From positions 5,355,001 through 5,419,000 of the forward strand of contig BRKX01000007.1 in the NCBI GenBank assembly GCA_026008535.1: 64,000 bases of DNA, written 5' to 3'. Within the stretch, counting starts at the first letter, position 1; every line of letters starts with the position of its first letter. The notes below the pieces were generated by a model, which saw only the letters and a list, made by a program, of their open reading frames with translations, searched no databases and was not told where the DNA came from. Source of the DNA: Perilla frutescens. Its lineage: Eukaryota; Streptophyta; Magnoliopsida; Lamiales; Lamiaceae. The translations under genes were made by a program, and so were the position numbers. This document shows positions 11,384 through 21,225 of this stretch, piece after piece.

Positions 11384-11614
11384 TCAAGCTGGACAGTTCC
11401 TAGCATCATGATCTAACAACTTGTAGCAATTGCTGCATATTCTGAGTGGTTTGTTCTCCTTTCTCTTCGTTGCCTCCTTCTTAGATATCAAATGACTGTC
11501 GTTATCTTTTGCTTTAACTGGAATAGGTGGATGAACAACAACTTCAAAAGGGACACGTGAACCGTAGAATTGCTCAAACATCATCATCTTGCTATGTGAA
11601 GTAGAACCCTCCAT
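11384..11614 (-). CDS. 76-aa zinc-knuckle ORF, possible remnant of a FAR1/MULE-type protein C-terminus
   Basis: The protein runs from MEGSTSHSKMMM to a C-terminal knuckle, CSNCYKLLDHDARNCPA, with spacing C-X2-C-X5-H-X4-C. The ordinary CCHC knuckle has four residues before the His. A lysine-rich stretch (KKEATKRKENKP) precedes it. MULE transposases and FAR1-related proteins often end in such a knuckle, and the orientation matches the leader-like sequence at the right end of the host element. This would be the last exon or a fragment; the catalytic part is missing. A truncated chance ORF is possible. Confidence 0.4.
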   Translation of the reverse strand: MEGSTSHSKMMMFEQFYGSRVPFEVVVHPPIPVKAKDNDSHLISKKEATKRKENKPLRICSNCYKLLDHDARNCPA

Positions 11615-12387
11615 ATCACCGTATGAGTAATCTTATTATGGTCACTTCAAACAAAATAAGCTGACACATTAAAATCAAAAAATTATAAACTGAACAAGGT
11701 AAAATAATAATACAATCACATCAAGAGATGTTCAGACACACAAATTAATTTTTAGCATTAGGTATGTACCATTCTAGCATCATGCAACATGCATTTTAGC
11801 ACCAAAGTATTCTAATATTTACATGGTGTCTATAACATTGTGTAGCCGGGTCACAAAACATACACACACACACACAAAAGAAAAAAAAAGCAAAGCATGG
11901 TTTGTATGGCATGTTTCACAGAGTGCAGTAGAAATAACATTAAACCAGCATGTTATCATGCTAAAACATATGTGACGACAGGCTAAAACGACTACATTAA
12001 TAGGCTAAAACATATGTGACGATAGGCTAAAACGAATACATTAACATGCTAAAACAAATAAACAGATCAAGTTAATAAATATTCTGTGTATTCTCGTACA
12101 TACTAAACCCTAGAATTCCTAACAATTAGAAAATAACTGATATTTTTCTCAAAAAAAATAAAAATTGATACAACCCAGATCTGAACGACAAAGATCAAAT
12201 CAATCAAAAATATCGAATCTTCATAACAAAACGATGAAGCCATAAACTAAAATAAGATGAGAAATAAAAATCACGAGAAGACACGAGAAACAAATCGACA
12301 TATCAAACTGCTAAAATAAATTGAAAAAAAAAACACATACATGGAGTCACCATACAAAAACAGCGCCGCCGATAAACTCTACGAATC

Positions 12388-12483
12388 TGTAATACCCCAA
12401 AACTTTAATATAAAATTTTAATTAGATTTCAGCATAATTTTTATCTTAGTGTCTAAGCCATTCTAATTCTAGCACATGTTAGG

Positions 12484-12559
<76 letters not shown>

Positions 12560-15009
12560 TAGATCATGTGTATTTTCTCTCCTATGTGTAGACTTAAGGG
12601 ATAAAGTATTTTTTTCTTTTCTTTTCAGCCCAAATTAGTGTAGTGGTCGGCTAGGAGAATTCCTTATTTAGGAGCCCATAGTTTTATTTGTTTTTTTTTT
12701 TTCTTTTTCCATTCAAGGCTTTTTAGCCCATTAAGCAATAAATATAAATTAGTGTAGATGAGTTATGGAAAATCATTTCTCACTCTTCAAATCAAGGTTG
12801 CTTCTCAAATCTTTTAGTTTTCTCTCTTGTTCTTGGCAATCCACCGTCTGCGCCGCCTCATTTTTAATTTTCGGTCAAAATACACTTAAAATTTCAGATT
12901 TTATTCCTCTTTTTATTTACACTATTTTGGTGAAAAGATGAAGGCTTAAATAGCAGGTGTGGTGTGTACTATGGCCGCTCTAAGGCTGTCTCCGGCGACT
13001 TTTTCCGGTCACCGGATATAACATGCACTAACACTTTTGTCTTCCTCTCTTCTTCCTCTATCTTTTTCTCTTATAAATTTCTTGATTTGTGAAGTTTAAA
13101 GATAATTTCGTGTGCTTCATCTCTGAAACATTGTTCTTTATTTTTGTTGTACAGTAGCCGAAAGAAATAAACATAGGATTTGGGTTGCTTTGATTGTGTT
13201 TAAACTGATAGAAATATACAGAAGAGAGAGAGAATATATGTGAAGGGAAAGTTAGTTGACTTCCACTTTTTGATTTGAATTGTAATAAAGAAGGGTTGTG
13301 TTGTGTTTGCAGATAAGGAAAAAAGAAAGTACTAGTTTGAAAAATTGTAAAAAAAAAATTGTGCATGTGTGCAGTGACCGAAAATTGAAAAAAAAAGATG
13401 GAAAGAGTGTATTGGCTGGTTTCATTCTATTTTATAAATGTTCAGTAGAGAGAGAGAGAGAGAGAGAGGAAAGTAGTAAAGAGTTTGGTTGGAAGTACAA
13501 ATACTTTATTGGGATGTGATGAGAGAGTTTGACTTTTAAAAATTGTGAATTAAAGAGTGATCCTTGTGAGTGAAATTTACGAGAGAGAAAGAGAGAGATG
13601 TTGATTTAATTGTGTGCATGCGTGTATGTGTGTGTGTTAAGTTTTAATTAATTTTTTTTTTCTCTTAACATTATGATACTACCTTAATTAATTCTAAAAC
13701 TGTATTATTTTCGAAAATGTGGTTTAGTCAAGTGGTTAATATAAGCTTTAAATAATCTTAGGTCTTAGGTTCAATTCCTCTTACTCTCATTTTTACACCC
13801 TTCATCTCTATGTTTTTGCATTTAATGATTTACCTTAATTAATAATTAATTTACTTCAATTTTCAAAATTTGTTTCTAGCCTAATGGTTAAGGCTTGTGT
13901 TAACCCACTAGAGGTTAAGGGTTCAAATGTCCTTGGTATCATTTTTATTTTTACATCTTTATTTTATTTTATTTTAATTTAATTTATTTTATATATGTAT
14001 ATGTATATATATTTTGTAAAATTTGAAATTTTATCATGTAATTACACTATAACTTAAGATTATTCTATGAACCTAAAGCCTTGTACCTCATAATCTTAAT
14101 TAGTTAGACCATAGTTAGTATTTAACCTTGTTATGTTGCTAAGACTTAGCCTCTATGTGTAGGACCAAATCCGGAACACCAGACTTAGGGGACTCTTAAA
14201 AGAATCGTAAAAGCTTCAGCTATTATTAGCTAACCAGGTGGGCTATTCTATCTTCTTAAACTTTACATTTCGAGTTATTAAGCTCTGCTTTGCTTAAATT
14301 GCATATGTGATTATCTGTATTAAAATTATTTACGTGCTACTGTATGTTGTCGGAGTCTCATATACCAGCGCTGTGTCAATGTGAGTAGCTACAGTATGCA
14401 TGCTTTATTTGTCATGCCCTATTCCTTGTCGTGAAGACTAAAATGAACGGTTATATTCATTGGTGATACTCTTAAAACTTACGCGTTGATGATGTAGTAG
14501 AGGTTGCGGGCAGTGACTGGTTATACACTTAGCGCTTCATGATAAAATATTTTGGTGAACTTAGGTTACTTTATATTCTAAAAACCTCCTAAGCTTCACT
14601 ATATGCATAAATACAGATATATCACTTTTAGAAAACGAATTACATAAACTTCATTGTGAAAACTTGCCCACTGAGTGCATTAGTACTCAGCCCAAATCTT
14701 TTAAAATATTTTCAGGTCAGTAGACTAGCGCGTGGAAGTGACGATGCTGAGGAACGGGCTTTTGTTAATTGTGTGTTTTTCCCGTTGACTTCTCTTTTGT
14801 TCAAAGTCTTGCTTCCGCACTTTCGTTGTTATTATTGTTAAATTATTCTATAACATTGATCTTCGTATTATCGTTAAACTAGGATTTTATAATTATAATG
14901 CATGTTTGGTTTCTTAATTTTCTGTTAATATTACCCCTTTCTTTCCCTCTTCTTATTTCCAACCCCCGTGGCGTTTATTTCCACGGTCTTTCGGGACCGG
15001 GGCGCTACA
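12388..15009 (+). repeat. 5' LTR of the chromovirus
   Basis: It begins TGTAATACCCC and ends GGGGCGCTACA. It is 2,622 bp long against 2,600 bp for the 3' LTR. It carries a (TTA)n microsatellite at about 12487-12556 and a GA run near 13449, both longer or otherwise different in the partner LTR. CCACTGAGTGCATTAGTACTC near 14668 is typical of the transcribed part of such LTRs. Short ORFs here are repeated in the other LTR and are not genes. Confidence 0.95.
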
Positions 15010-15012
15010 AAG

Positions 15013-15024
15013 TGGTATCAGAGA
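15013..15024 (+). other. Primer-binding site for initiator Met tRNA
   Basis: TGGTATCAGAGA begins 3 bases after the LTR end and matches 11 of 12 bases of the standard plant Met primer site (TGGTATCAGAGC). Confidence 0.85.
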
Positions 15025-15513
15025 CAGGTTTGCAACTCTGCAGACCTGCTGGGTCAATTTAATTCGTGTTTTCTTAAAAATTTCCGTGAGATATTATAAG
15101 CCCTCAGCTCGTCACTCACGCAATAGTAAAAAAGGTACGCATGTTTTTATGCGGTTTTAAAATATTTGAAGTTTTTTTTTATTATTATATTGCTGAAATA
15201 TTAAATTTATTTTAGAACGAAATATGCCCGTGGGCATACTGGAAGTTGTTTCGAAAATTATGTTTATCTGACTGTTTACATGTGAGAAACTCATTTATTT
15301 ATGCTACGTGCATACTTGTGAATGTTGTGGATATGCTGATTGCATACTATGATTGTTGAACTGTGTATGATATTATGCTCTAGATGAGTACTTAAACTTG
15401 GAACTTGAGAACGTAAGATGAACTTAGTCTATAGTTGCTGAACTTAGGCTGAACTTGTAGAAACTTGTGGGAATATTTGAATGTAATCTAATTAAAAAAA
15501 ACGTGCTAATTAG

Positions 15514-16128
15514 ATGGCGTCATTCCGAGTGACACCTCGTAAGAGACCCCGATCTCATATTACTATAGAAGAGCAGATTGAGAAGCTACGTACTTGCACA
15601 TGTCGACCGACAGAGAATGTGCCGAAGTTTACTGCACGTTTCGTGACTTTGTGGTATGATATCACTAATAGAGGTGTTATCACTGAGGTAGAGGCCATGT
15701 CGAGATATATAATCGGGCTACCACGTGATTGGGGACTTTGGGCTGCGAGAGCTGCAGTTGATTTCTCAGATAGAGATCGGACCACTTTTGCTAAGAGAGT
15801 CTATTTCTCGAGGTTCTTCACTTATGTCCTACGAGTTTGGGCAGATGGACGAGGTAGGGTTCCTAGATTGACGCCTGCGGTTGATGAAGCTGCAGATTCA
15901 GTTATACTTAGTGTGCCTTTCTCACCGATCTTGGCTGCTGAGAGGACGATTGAGATGGATCGATCAGCTCCACTAGTGCCAGAGCCATTGCATATGAGGG
16001 CGAGACCACACGATGATGAGGCAGGTCCATCTAGGACCCAGTTGGAGCCGATCATGGAGGACGACCCAGATGAGGACCCGGAGGAGAATCCGGAGGGGGA
16101 GCCGATGGTTGAGCGTTTTAGCTACTAG
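15514..16128 (+). CDS. Extra 204-aa ORF between primer-binding site and gag, unknown function
   Basis: The complete ORF starts with MASFRVTPRKRPRSH and ends in an acidic, Pro/Glu-rich tail (EDDPDEDPEENPEGEP). The middle part (KFTARFVTLWYDITNRGV then EAMSRYIIGLP) is faintly like the helical core of retrotransposon gag proteins, where an F..F..L pattern is followed by a G(L/M)P-like turn. It lies 410 bases upstream of the gag ATG at 16538 and reads the same strand, separated by several stops. Tekay elements usually have one long gag-pol, so this is additional: a partial gag duplicate, a captured fragment or a lineage-specific accessory gene. I do not recognise it. Confidence 0.6.
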   Translation: MASFRVTPRKRPRSHITIEEQIEKLRTCTCRPTENVPKFTARFVTLWYDITNRGVITEVEAMSRYIIGLPRDWGLWAARAAVDFSDRDRTTFAKRVYFSRFFTYVLRVWADGRGRVPRLTPAVDEAADSVILSVPFSPILAAERTIEMDRSAPLVPEPLHMRARPHDDEAGPSRTQLEPIMEDDPDEDPEENPEGEPMVERFSY

Positions 16129-16537
16129 TTTGTTTTTACAGTACTATTTTGGGTAGTCTAGTATATACTGAAGTTGACATTTTATTGTTCGTCAGCTCGG
16201 TAGCTTTTGTAGGTTGGAAACGTTGTCAGCTTTATAAGACCGTTCCGACATGAGGCATTAGATAGCTAGCATCCTTTTGATTTACTAGACTAGATATATA
16301 TATATATATATATATTTTCGACGGATGTATAGATTGCTTGTATAGCATTCATCCCCTTTTGTACAAAAGTCCTATTTCAAGGCATCTATTCGGATATATA
16401 TAAGTTATTATTTTCTTTGTATATGCTTTATCTGCTTACGTTTCGTTTCTTTACGAGATGATTGTTTATTATTTGTGTTTCTTTCACAAGAATTTATTTG
16501 TAAGTGTTGAACGACTAGGAATCTAAATTGTTGCAGA

Positions 16538-19500
16538 ATGCCAAGAGGAAGACCGAGAAATGTGAACTTGGCTATGCCTGAGGTGCCAAATAATTCGCAA
16601 GTTCAAGGACCACGAATTGAGATGGAGTTCATGCGCCATAATCCCCCGACTTTCAATGGGGAAGGTGATCCACTCACGGCTGAAAGATGGATTCGAGCTC
16701 TAGAGAAAATTTTTGGGTTTTTGCAATGCACAGATAAAGAGATGGTGACATGTGGTCTATACCAGCTTGTGGATGACGCTGATTTCTGGTGGGAGTCTAT
16801 TCGAAGGACAATATCCGAGGCAGATTGGGAGTTGTTCACCTGGGAGGATTTCAAGATAATCCTGTATCAGAAATATATACCTGCACATTATCAGCATCAA
16901 AAGGCGAATGAATTTTGGAATTTGAAACAGGGAAATAAGTCAGTAGCAGATTATGATTTGCAGTTCAATAGATTGTCTCGGTATGCGCCACAGACTGTTG
17001 ATACAGAAGAGAAGAGGATCGAGAAGTTTCGTATGGGTTTGAAACCAGAGATAGGCACAGCACTAATCGGGAAGGACGACACAAGCTATGGTCAGATACT
17101 GAGTTGGGCACTAAGCATCGAGGCAATGCAGGGAACATCAAAAGCTTCGGCATCCCAACCAACAGTGGGGGATCAAAAAGGAAAACGGAAGTGGGAAGGT
17201 CCGCAACAAGGTTATCAGGGGAAGAACTTTCAACATAACTATCAGGGAGGAAGGAACTTTGGAACAAGGCCTGCAGGACAAGGAAATGATGCACCAAAAT
17301 CCCAGGGCTATAAAGGAAATTCGCCACAGCGTGCAATCTGTAACAGACACCATTTTGGGCCATGTGTTCAATGTTACCGGTGTGGTCGACAGGGTCATTA
17401 TGCTAATGCCTGCTCACAGAATTCTGGCATGCAAGAGCAGCAACAGAAGCCACAGTTCAGACAGACCATGAGAAATGCGGGGCCGCAAGGTGAAGGTGGT
17501 CGAGGGAAAAATAACAACAACAGAGGTAATCCCGGGCCTCAGCAGAATCAGAATCAAGGTCCCCGGGCACCACAACAAGCCAGAGCGTATGCTCTGAACC
17601 AGCAAGAGGCAGTTGGAAACCCCGGGAATTTGGCAGGTATGATTAGTTTGAGCAATATACCTGTGTTTGCTTTATTTGATACTGGAGCTTCACATTCCTT
17701 TATATCTAAAGATGCATGTAAACGTCTCAATCTAGAGCTAGAATTAGCAAAAGAAGCCTTAGCAGTAAGCATTCCCTCAGGACGAACACTCTTAGCTGAT
17801 TGTGTTTGTAAGAACTTAGACTTGGAAGTAGGTGAAAAGAATTTCACAACTGATCTCTATGCTCTTGAGATGCGGGACTTTGACATTATATTCGGGATGG
17901 ATTGGCTAACAAAAGAGGGTGCAACAATAAGATGCCATGAGAGAGAGATAATATTTCAGAAGTTAGGTGAAAAAGAGGTAAAATTCTATGGAGCAAAGAT
18001 GGGAAATATAATTCCAATCATTTCAGCATTGAAGGCTGTAAAGTTATTGCAGAAAGGAGATTGTCAAGCATTTCTAGTAAACCTTTCAAGTAAGAAAGAA
18101 AAAGATATAACAGTGGATCAGGTACCAGTGGTGCGAGAATACAATGACGTATTTCCAAATGATTTGCCAGGTTTACCGCCAGATAGACAAGTAGAATTCA
18201 CAATAGACTTGGAACCAGGAGCAGTACCGGTATCCAAAGCCCCATATCGTTTAGCGCCGAAGGAGTTGCAAGAATTGAAGGTTCAACTAGAGGAATTGTT
18301 GGAATTAGGCTTTATAAGACCTAGTGTATCGCCTTGGGGAGCACCGATCTTGTTTGTTAGAAAGAAGGATGGTACTATGAGAATGTGTATCGATTATCGG
18401 GAGTTAAACAAGATAACAGTGAAGAACAAGTATCCACTTCCGAGGATAGATGATCTCTTCGATCAGTTGTCAGGTGCAAAAGTCTTTTCCAAAATTGATC
18501 TACGATCTGGGTATCACCAAGTTAAAGTAAGAGAAGATGACATACCCAAGACTGCATTCCGAACAAGATATGGCCACTATGAGTTTCTAGTGTTACCGTT
18601 TGGATTAACAAATGCACCTGCAGTTTTTATGGATTTAATGAATCGTGTTTTCCATGAATATTTGGATAAGTTTGTGTTGGTCTTTATTGACGACATACTA
18701 ATTTACTCAAGAAGTGAAGAAGAGCACGAGGAACATTTGAGACTAGAGTTAGAAACACTACGGAGAGAAAAGTTATATGCCAAATTCAGTAAATGTGAAT
18801 TTTGGTTAAGTGAAGTAATGTTTCTCGGGCACATTGTGTCAGCAGAAGGAATCAAGGTAGATCCTGCAAAGGTTGAGGCAGTGAAGAAATGGAAATCGTC
18901 GACCAATGTTCATGAGATAAGAAGTTTTCTCGGTTTGGCAGGTTATTATCAGAAGTTTATCAAGGATTTCTCAAAATTAGCAAGACCAATGACACAGCTT
19001 TTGAGAAAGAAAGTCAAATTTGTATGGACTGATGAATGCGAGAAAAGTGTTAAAGAACTGAAGACAAGATTGACAACTGCACCGGTCTTAACTCTCCCAG
19101 AAGGAGTGGAAGGATTTGTAATTTACACCGACACATCTAAATTGGGTTTGGGATGCGTGTTGATGCAAAATGGCAAGGTAGTAGCTTATGCTTCACAACA
19201 ATTGAGACCTCATGAACTGAACTACCCAACCCATGATTTGGAGCTCGCTGCCGTGGTACATGCACTTAAAATTTGGAGGCATTATCTTTATAGGGTGAAA
19301 TGCGAGATTTACACTGACCATAAAAGCTTAAAGTATATTTTCGAGCAGAAAGAGCTTAATATGAGACAGAGAAGATGGTTGGAGCTGGTGAAAGATTATG
19401 ACTGTACGATACACTATCATCCCGGAAAAGCAAATGTAGTAGCGGATGCTTTGAGTAGAAAGAGACAAGGAGTACTGGGATATCTTCTAACGGACAAGGA

Positions 19501-19603
19501 GGGACTTGCGAAAGAGATAGAAAGGATGGAATTAGAGTTGGTGTTTCCACCAAGCTCTACAACAAGTGTGGTAGCTGCAGTGATAGCTAAACCAGAACTA
19601 TGA
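16538..19603 (+). CDS. Chromovirus gag-PR-RT-RNase H, ending at a premature stop
   Basis: 1,021 residues. A gag core comes first (RHNPPTFNGEGDPLTAERWI then FWNLKQGNKSVADYDLQF), then a zinc knuckle CYRCGRQGHYANAC (about 17372-17413) and protease with LFDTGASHSFIS (about 17674). Reverse transcriptase has SPWGAPILFVRKKDG, the catalytic box LVFIDDILIYS (about 18679-18711) and PFGLTNAPAVF. RNase H has VIYTDTS and ALKIWRHYLY. The frame ends at TGA 19601-19603, and the same frame continues without interruption to 21022. A CGA to TGA change, the usual result of deaminated methylcytosine, would explain the stop, but that is inference. Confidence 0.95.
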   Translation: MPRGRPRNVNLAMPEVPNNSQVQGPRIEMEFMRHNPPTFNGEGDPLTAERWIRALEKIFGFLQCTDKEMVTCGLYQLVDDADFWWESIRRTISEADWELFTWEDFKIILYQKYIPAHYQHQKANEFWNLKQGNKSVADYDLQFNRLSRYAPQTVDTEEKRIEKFRMGLKPEIGTALIGKDDTSYGQILSWALSIEAMQGTSKASASQPTVGDQKGKRKWEGPQQGYQGKNFQHNYQGGRNFGTRPAGQGNDAPKSQGYKGNSPQRAICNRHHFGPCVQCYRCGRQGHYANACSQNSGMQEQQQKPQFRQTMRNAGPQGEGGRGKNNNNRGNPGPQQNQNQGPRAPQQARAYALNQQEAVGNPGNLAGMISLSNIPVFALFDTGASHSFISKDACKRLNLELELAKEALAVSIPSGRTLLADCVCKNLDLEVGEKNFTTDLYALEMRDFDIIFGMDWLTKEGATIRCHEREIIFQKLGEKEVKFYGAKMGNIIPIISALKAVKLLQKGDCQAFLVNLSSKKEKDITVDQVPVVREYNDVFPNDLPGLPPDRQVEFTIDLEPGAVPVSKAPYRLAPKELQELKVQLEELLELGFIRPSVSPWGAPILFVRKKDGTMRMCIDYRELNKITVKNKYPLPRIDDLFDQLSGAKVFSKIDLRSGYHQVKVREDDIPKTAFRTRYGHYEFLVLPFGLTNAPAVFMDLMNRVFHEYLDKFVLVFIDDILIYSRSEEEHEEHLRLELETLRREKLYAKFSKCEFWLSEVMFLGHIVSAEGIKVDPAKVEAVKKWKSSTNVHEIRSFLGLAGYYQKFIKDFSKLARPMTQLLRKKVKFVWTDECEKSVKELKTRLTTAPVLTLPEGVEGFVIYTDTSKLGLGCVLMQNGKVVAYASQQLRPHELNYPTHDLELAAVVHALKIWRHYLYRVKCEIYTDHKSLKYIFEQKELNMRQRRWLELVKDYDCTIHYHPGKANVVADALSRKRQGVLGYLLTDKEGLAKEIERMELELVFPPSSTTSVVAAVIAKPEL

Positions 19604-21022
19604 CCGAGAATCATAGAAGCTCAGACAAAGGATGAACGATTGGAGAAGATAAGACAGAGAGTCAAAGCGGGTGAACCAAAAGAATTCAGTGAGGCAAATG
19701 ACGGAGCCCTAATGTTCCGTGACAGACTATGTGTTCCCAGTGATGACACACTGAAACAGGAAATTATGAAAGAGGCTCATAATACCCCCTATGTTGCTCA
19801 TCCAGGCAGTACGAAGCTATACAAAGACTTGAAGCAATATTTTTGGTGGAACAACATGAAAAGAGAGATAGCGGCATTTGTGGAGAGATGTTTAACATGC
19901 CAACAAGTGAAAGCCATACATCAACGACCTTCTGGATTATTGCAGCCATTGGAAATTCCAGAGTGGAAATGGGAGCATATAACGATGGATTTCGTGGTAG
20001 GCTTACCACGATCTATGAGAGGAAACTCAACTGTATGGGTCATCATTGACCGATTGACCAAATCAGCACACTTCGTGCCGATTAAAACAACAACGGAGTT
20101 AAGCAGGTTGGCGCAGATTTATGTAAAAGAGATTGTTCGTCTTCATGGAATTCCTGTTTCCATCACGTCGGATCGTGATACACGTTTCACATCAAGATTC
20201 TGGAAAAGTCTTCAAGAAGCTATGGGAACAAAGCTGAACTTCAGTACCGCTTTCCATCCTCAAACAGATGGCCAATCAGAAAGAACGATACAGATTTTGG
20301 AAGATATGCTCCGGGGAGTTGTATTGGATGGAAATACAAGTTGGGAAAATGTTTTACCCTTAGTGGAGTTTGCATATAATAACAGCTACCAGTCAACGAT
20401 AAAGATGGCACCGTATGAAGCCTTTTACGGTCGCAAATGCAGATCACCATTGTATTGGGATGAAGTTGGAGAAAGAAAAATTTTGGGTCCGGAGATTGTG
20501 CAGACTACTGTCAAGATAATTGACCAAATTCGTGCGAGAATGAAAGAAGCACAAGACCGACAGAAAGCTTATGCAGATAGGCGCAGAATAGATCTACAGT
20601 TTCAAGTTGGAGAAAAAGTTTTCTTAAAGGTATCTCCAACACGAGGTGTTGTGAGATTCGGCAAACGAGGCAAATTGAGACCACGATATATCGGGCCGTT
20701 CGAGATACTTGAAAGAATTGGTGAGGTTGCTTACCGATTAGCTCTACCGCCGGACCTAGCACAAGTTCATGATGTATATCACGTATCAATGCTCAGAAAA
20801 TACGTGTTTGATCCAGAACACGTTGTCAAAGAAAGTGAATTAATTCTACATTCTGACATGACGTACGAAGAAAAACCCCACGAGATCCTTGATAGGAAAG
20901 TTCAGGTCCTCAGAAACAAACAAATTCCATTAGTGCTTGTGCAATGGAACCATCATGATCGAACTGAAGCAACGTGGGAACTTGAGAGCAAGATAAGACA
21001 ACAATATCCTGAGATGTTCTAA
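19604..21022 (+). pseudogene. Integrase and chromodomain part of the chromovirus pol, cut off by the in-frame stop
   Basis: Same frame as the ORF ending at 19603. It has an integrase zinc region (AHNTPYVAHPG then CLTCQQVK, about 19777-19912), catalytic D and D in TMDFVVGLP and TSDRDTRF, and E in PQTDGQSERTIQ. The C-terminal region ends with a chromodomain (EILDRKVQVLRN.., VQWNHHDRTEATWELES, ending PEMF). Chromodomains of this group steer integration to heterochromatin. The first Met in this part is at 19640, so no separate functional protein is expected unless the stop is read through. Confidence 0.9.
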
Positions 21023-21052
21023 GGTACGTGAATTTCGGGACGAAATTCTTTT

Positions 21053-21065
21053 AAGGGGGGAGGAA
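21053..21065 (+). other. Polypurine tract of the chromovirus
   Basis: AAGGGGGGAGGAA lies directly before the 3' LTR start TGTAATACC. GGACGAAATTCTTTT precedes it, the usual Tekay-type arrangement. Confidence 0.9.
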
Positions 21066-21161
21066 TGTAATACCCCAAAACTTTAATATAAAATTTTAAT
21101 TAGATTTCAGCATAATTTTTATCTTAGTGTCTAAGCCATTCTAATTCTAGCACATGTTAGG

Positions 21162-21225
<64 letters not shown>

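Noticed and set aside
13058..13366. 102-aa reverse ORF repeated at 21722-22030
   Set aside because: Identical positions in the two chromovirus LTRs and low-complexity protein; a non-coding LTR shadow.
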